Of a DNA stretch of 64,000 nt, positions 60,761 to 64,000 are shown in pieces. Within the stretch, counting starts at the first letter, position 1, and the number at the start of each line of letters is the position of its first letter. The translations under genes were made by a program, and so were the position numbers. The notes under the pieces are model-generated. The model worked only from the letters and a program-made list of their open reading frames with translations, did no database searches and had not been told where the DNA came from. The DNA comes from Streptomyces sp. CC0208. GTDB taxonomy: Bacteria; Actinomycetota; Actinomycetes; Streptomycetales; Streptomycetaceae. The stretch covers positions 8,742,001 to 8,806,000 of the forward strand of contig NZ_CP031969.1 of assembly GCF_003443735.1 (NCBI RefSeq), written 5' to 3'.

Positions 60761-61582
60761 TCAGGTCCGCGTCACCGGTGCCTGCAGCTCTGTCACCCAG
60801 TCGTCGCGGTTCTCGGGGCACTCCAGGTTGATCTCACGCGGATATCCGGTCGACTGGTAGCCGTTGGCGTCGATCCAGCGGGCCAGGGTCTGGGCCGTAG
60901 GGAGCACGGTGTCCATGGAGCCGCGGTGCACGATCGTCGCCGCCTGGTCGAGGGACGGCAGGTCGAGGACGCGGAAGGCGCCGTCCTGGAGAGGGGCAGC
61001 GACCTGGACGGCAGCGTGGACGCTGATCTTGCCACCCCCCTCAGGGGCGTCCTCGTAGTAGGCCACGCCGGGCCCCGTGGGGGTGACTCCCGCCGAGCCC
61101 AAGCGCTGGAACAGTTGGTCGTAGAGCGGCCCGATGACCGGGCCGATGTCCTCGGGCTCGAAACTCGCGGCGGTTGCGGTCAGCTCCGCCACCCTGACGG
61201 TGGAGACGCTCTTGATCACAACGTCGTTCGTGGGCATGTGGCCCTCACTCTCGATCGCTCGGAGCCTCGCCTCGACCTGGACCAGCCGTGCGCCTGCCGC
61301 GGCCACGGCGGTCTCCAGCTCAGCCCGCCGCAGCCGCAGCATGCCGCGCAGTTCCTCCGCGCTGACCTTCTCCTCCACGATGTCTCGGACCTGCTGGAGA
61401 GTGAATCCGAGGTCTTTGAGCGCGATGATCCGGTTGAGGCGGGCAAGCTGGGCGGCGGTGTAGTAGCGGTAGCCGCTGGCGGGGTCGACGTGGGCGGGAC
61501 GCAGCAGGCCGGTCGCGTCGTAGTGACGCAGCATCCGGACTGAGACGCGGCCGTGTCGGGCGAAGTCTCCGATGGTGAACAT
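60761..61582 (-). CDS. MerR-family regulator with GyrI-like effector domain
   Basis: Regulator of 273 residues. The N-terminal MerR winged helix is FTIGDFARHGRVSVRMLRHY, then SGYRYY and a coiled linker (about 80-120). The C-terminal domain (about 125-270) has the GyrI/BmrR small-molecule-binding form (AYYEDAPEG, VHRGSMDTV). GGAG precedes the ATG at 61582. It probably senses a hydrophobic compound. No target gene is adjacent. Confidence 0.9.
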   Translation of the reverse strand: MFTIGDFARHGRVSVRMLRHYDATGLLRPAHVDPASGYRYYTAAQLARLNRIIALKDLGFTLQQVRDIVEEKVSAEELRGMLRLRRAELETAVAAAGARLVQVEARLRAIESEGHMPTNDVVIKSVSTVRVAELTATAASFEPEDIGPVIGPLYDQLFQRLGSAGVTPTGPGVAYYEDAPEGGGKISVHAAVQVAAPLQDGAFRVLDLPSLDQAATIVHRGSMDTVLPTAQTLARWIDANGYQSTGYPREINLECPENRDDWVTELQAPVTRT

Positions 61583-62717
61583 GATGTCTCCAAGCTGACC
61601 GCCTGACACGGTGTGAGGGTCAAGAAGCTACTCGGGCCTGTGCAAGGGGAATCCGGCCGCGGGGAACATCGGTACAGCCGTTGACGCTGAGAACGATCAT
61701 GGCCTGATCGGTGCTCTGACACACCTCGTTCGTCTGTCGAGCAACCCATGGGTGAACCAGGCCTGTTGGGCGGAAGTCGCCGAGCAGCGTCGCGGACGCG
61801 CGCCGTTGATACCGATCAGCGGGCGGGGAACGAGGCCAGGACCGGCACGACGAACCACCTGTCCGGGGACAATGACCGTCGGTATCAGGTCTGGTCGCCG
61901 CAACTGTCCCGGCCGCAACTGTCCCGGCCGCAACTGTCCCGGCCGCCACCGCGCGCAGCCAAGCGGGCACCCGGCGGGCTTCATCGATGAGCAGACAAGG
62001 ACCAGTGAAAGCCCAGACGCCCTCCGGCGTTGAAGCGCCCTGCTGCCGCACGCCGCCCTGCCGCACCGAAACGGCGCCGAAGCCCAACACACGTACGCCC
62101 CAACGCTATGAGTACGCACGGAGCAGCGCGCAGGGCTGCCGGGTCCGCCACGCCCCCGCGTCACACGCCCCCGTGGAGGCCGGAATCGAATCGGTTCCGG
62201 GCAAGCGCTTCGACGGGATGCTACGGCCGGCGGAAGACGGGGTCAATGGTGTACCGCACAGCGAAGGCGGGGCCCACGCACGGGTGAAGGGTCAGCGCAT
62301 CGGCCGATTCGGGCGCACTGACCCCCTGTCAGCCATCGTGAGACGGCCGCGTTCCTGCTCAGCGGTGCTGCAGGAGTGCCCCCGGGTGAGCGGAGCTCGG
62401 CCGTCGATCGGACCCCCGCAACTCGCCGCGCCGCTCCGCCGACGGCGCCCACCACCGCTCGTCCACCATCACGCCGGACCTGCCTGAGCGGGCTGGTAGA
62501 GGGGGAGCCAGGGAGACCGGCGATCGAACCGATTCCGCGCACGAGTCGGACGGAGGATGTCCGGACCCTTGACAGCCCTGCGGAATCGGGAGCACCGTCT
62601 CCCCCCGAAACCTCTCTGCAATCCCACTGCAAGAACGGCACCTTCAAGCGCTGCCGCATGTGTCAGTGCTCCCAGCACCAAACCCGACTGGATCCGCCGG
62701 CACGGTAGGGAGATCGG
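61583..62717. other. 1.1-kb region without recognised gene
   Basis: Open frames on both strands show no family features. It contains a 15-bp tandem repeat (61898-61942). Stop codons are frequent in all frames and codon bias is weak, as in decayed or non-coding DNA. Confidence 0.6.
61898..61942 (+). repeat. 15-bp tandem repeat, three copies
   Basis: Three exact copies of CCGCAACTGTCCCGG in a row in the gene-poor region between the MerR-type gene and the arabinofuranosidase. Confidence 0.9.
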
Positions 62718-64000
62718 ATGGGAACGACAGGTACCACAAGTACCGAACGCCATGTGCTGTTCGGGCGCGGTGGCGTCCAACGACTGCTCGCTGCGATACG
62801 GCGCCGCGGAAGGCCGGGAAATGGGCCGGACCAGGCATCTGTCCGTTCGTGGGAGCGCTCCCGCACCTCTCGGCCGAAAACATTCGCCCGGGCGGGGGCC
62901 GCGGCCGTGCTCGCCGTCGGTGCGTTGGCCGGTGCCACGGCCACGACCGGTACGGCCCGGGCCGCCACGTCCGGACCGTGTGATCTCTACGCGGCCGGAG
63001 GGACGCCCTGTGTGGCGGCCCACAGCACGACGCGCGCGCTGTACGCCTCGTACAACGGGCCGCTCTACCAGGTGCGGCGCGCCTCGGACAACACCACCCG
63101 CGACGTCGGCGTCCTGAGTGCGGGCGGGTACGCCGACGCCGCCGCGCAGGACTCGTTCTGCTCGGGGACGACCTGTCTGATCTCGATCATCTACGACCAG
63201 TCCGGTCGCGGGAACAACCTCACCCAGGCGCCCGGCGGCGGTGCCGCGGGTGGTCCCGACAACCTCGCGAACGCGACGGCCGCGCCCACCATGGTGGGCG
63301 GTCACAAGGCCTACGGCGTCTTCGTGGCACCCGGTACGGGATACCGCAACAACCACACCAACGGCATCGCGACCGGGGACAACCCCGAGGGCATGTACGC
63401 GATCTTCGACGGCACGCACTACAACGGCGGCTGCTGCTTCGACTACGGCAATGCCGAGACGGACAGCAACGACGACGGCAACGGCACCATGGAGGCCATC
63501 TACTTCGGCAACATCAAGGTCTGGGGCTACGGTTCGGGCAACGGCCCCTGGATCATGGCCGACCTGGAGAACGGCCTGTTCTCCGGGGTGAACCAGCACT
63601 ACAACGCGAACGACCCGACCATCAACTACCGGTACACGACCGCCATCGTCAAAGGCGGCCCGAACCACTGGGCGATCCGCGGCGGCAACGCGCAGTCGGG
63701 CGGCCTGTCCACGTTCTACGACGGCGTGCGCCCCAACGTCGCGGGCTACAACCCGATGCGGAAGCAGGGCGCCATCATCCTGGGCATCGGCGGTGACAAC
63801 AGCAAGGGCGCCCAAGGCACCTTCTACGAGGGCGTGATGACCTCCGGCTACCCGTCGGACGCCACCGAGAACGCGGTTCAGGCCAACATCACCGCGGCCG
63901 GATACAGCAATGCGACCGGCGGGACGGGCACCGGAGCGCTGCACGCGGCGGGCGCGGGCAAGTGCCTGGACGTGCCGAACTCGTCGACCACGGCCGGCAC
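62718..64000 (+). CDS. exported GH54-type alpha-L-arabinofuranosidase, 3' truncated by window
   Basis: At least 427 residues, open to the window edge. After a long N-terminal basic stretch comes a signal peptide (hydrophobic AGAAAVLAVGALAGATA, about residues 60-76). The GH54 catalytic domain starts at CDLYAAGGTPCVAAHSTTRA. It keeps the family's FDYGNAETD and the vicinal cysteines in GGCCFDYG. The visible end (GAGKCLDVPNSSTTAGT) begins a RicinB-type module in place of the usual fungal arabinose-binding domain. The start ATG has AGGGAG six bases upstream; a GTG at 62754 is the alternative. It would remove arabinose from plant arabinoxylan or arabinan. Confidence 0.88.
   Translation, partial: MGTTGTTSTERHVLFGRGGVQRLLAAIRRRGRPGNGPDQASVRSWERSRTSRPKTFARAGAAAVLAVGALAGATATTGTARAATSGPCDLYAAGGTPCVAAHSTTRALYASYNGPLYQVRRASDNTTRDVGVLSAGGYADAAAQDSFCSGTTCLISIIYDQSGRGNNLTQAPGGGAAGGPDNLANATAAPTMVGGHKAYGVFVAPGTGYRNNHTNGIATGDNPEGMYAIFDGTHYNGGCCFDYGNAETDSNDDGNGTMEAIYFGNIKVWGYGSGNGPWIMADLENGLFSGVNQHYNANDPTINYRYTTAIVKGGPNHWAIRGGNAQSGGLSTFYDGVRPNVAGYNPMRKQGAIILGIGGDNSKGAQGTFYEGVMTSGYPSDATENAVQANITAAGYSNATGGTGTGALHAAGAGKCLDVPNSSTTAG
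62850..62863. promoter_or_regulatory. CebR-like operator within the arabinofuranosidase 5' coding region
   Basis: TGGGAGCGCTCCCG differs in one base from TGGGAGCGCTCCCA, the known box for the cellobiose-responsive LacI-family repressor CebR of Streptomyces. It lies about 130 bp into the reading frame, before the signal peptide. Confidence 0.65.

Noticed and set aside
61620..62164. Minus-strand frames of about 155 residues in the gap before the arabinofuranosidase
   Set aside because: They overlap each other in different frames, include a tandem repeat, and show no protein family pattern.
1..64000. Biosynthetic gene cluster, prophage, CRISPR array or tRNA genes
   Set aside because: No PKS/NRPS/terpene enzymes, phage structural genes, repeat-spacer arrays or cloverleaf sequences were seen.

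Overview
The window is high-GC DNA with the codon bias of an actinomycete. Long ATGA/GTGA-overlapping operons, frequent GTG starts, twin-arginine exported glycosidases with ricin-type lectin tails, an ECF sigma factor and a PAS/GAF/SpoIIE phosphatase all point to Streptomyces or a close relative. No rRNA, tRNA, CRISPR array, intact insertion sequence or large biosynthetic cluster was seen. The first and last genes are cut by the window edges.

The centre of interest is about 5.9-27.7 kb, which reads as one L-fucose scavenging regulon. A leftward operon (10630 to 5989) encodes a sugar-binding lipoprotein, a two-domain ABC ATPase, a permease and a GntR-type regulator. Divergent from it is a nine-gene rightward operon (11459-19568), nearly every junction of which is a start/stop overlap. 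It encodes a complete non-phosphorylative route: mutarotase, aldo-keto reductase (fucose dehydrogenase), amidohydrolase (fuconolactonase), fuconate dehydratase, SDR (2-keto-3-deoxy-fuconate dehydrogenase) and FAH-type hydrolase, giving pyruvate plus L-lactate. LutABC would then oxidise the lactate to pyruvate. Downstream lie three exported GH29 alpha-L-fucosidases and an expansin-like protein. A 15-bp palindrome, consensus ATACATCCGATGTAT, precedes the transporter operon, the catabolic operon and each of the three fucosidase genes, so the whole set is probably one regulon, most likely controlled by the GntR protein at 5989-6690 (inference).

Flanking regions: 1-5.6 kb holds an FMO/SDR/aldehyde dehydrogenase operon facing an AraC-type regulator, then an MFS exporter. 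27.9-33.8 kb holds a leftward acyl-CoA operon (acyl-CoA dehydrogenase, 3-hydroxyacyl-CoA dehydrogenase-like, acetoacetate decarboxylase-like, enoyl-CoA hydratase, CaiB-type CoA-transferase) with a LysR gene. 33.9-41.1 kb holds an Eis-like acetyltransferase, MBL hydrolase, DoxX, cupin/LysR divergent pair, SpoIIE-type phosphatase and HxlR regulator. 41.2-47.1 kb holds a decayed RidA gene, an LmbE-type deacetylase, a ribonuclease J outside its usual neighbourhood, a GNAT enzyme and a three-gene ECF sigma operon. 47.3-61.6 kb holds two amino-acid/polyamine permeases with a GntR regulator, a kinase-like APH protein, a sirtuin, a HAD hydrolase, an MFS transporter, a DJ-1/AraC regulator, an HD-domain protein with a quinone-oxidoreductase-like enzyme, a membrane metallophosphoesterase and a MerR regulator. 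The right edge holds an exported GH54-type arabinofuranosidase carrying a CebR-like box.

Fucosidases, expansin and arabinofuranosidase together suggest a plant-litter or plant-associated lifestyle that uses fucosylated and arabinosylated cell-wall polymers. That is an inference from content, not something the sequence shows directly.
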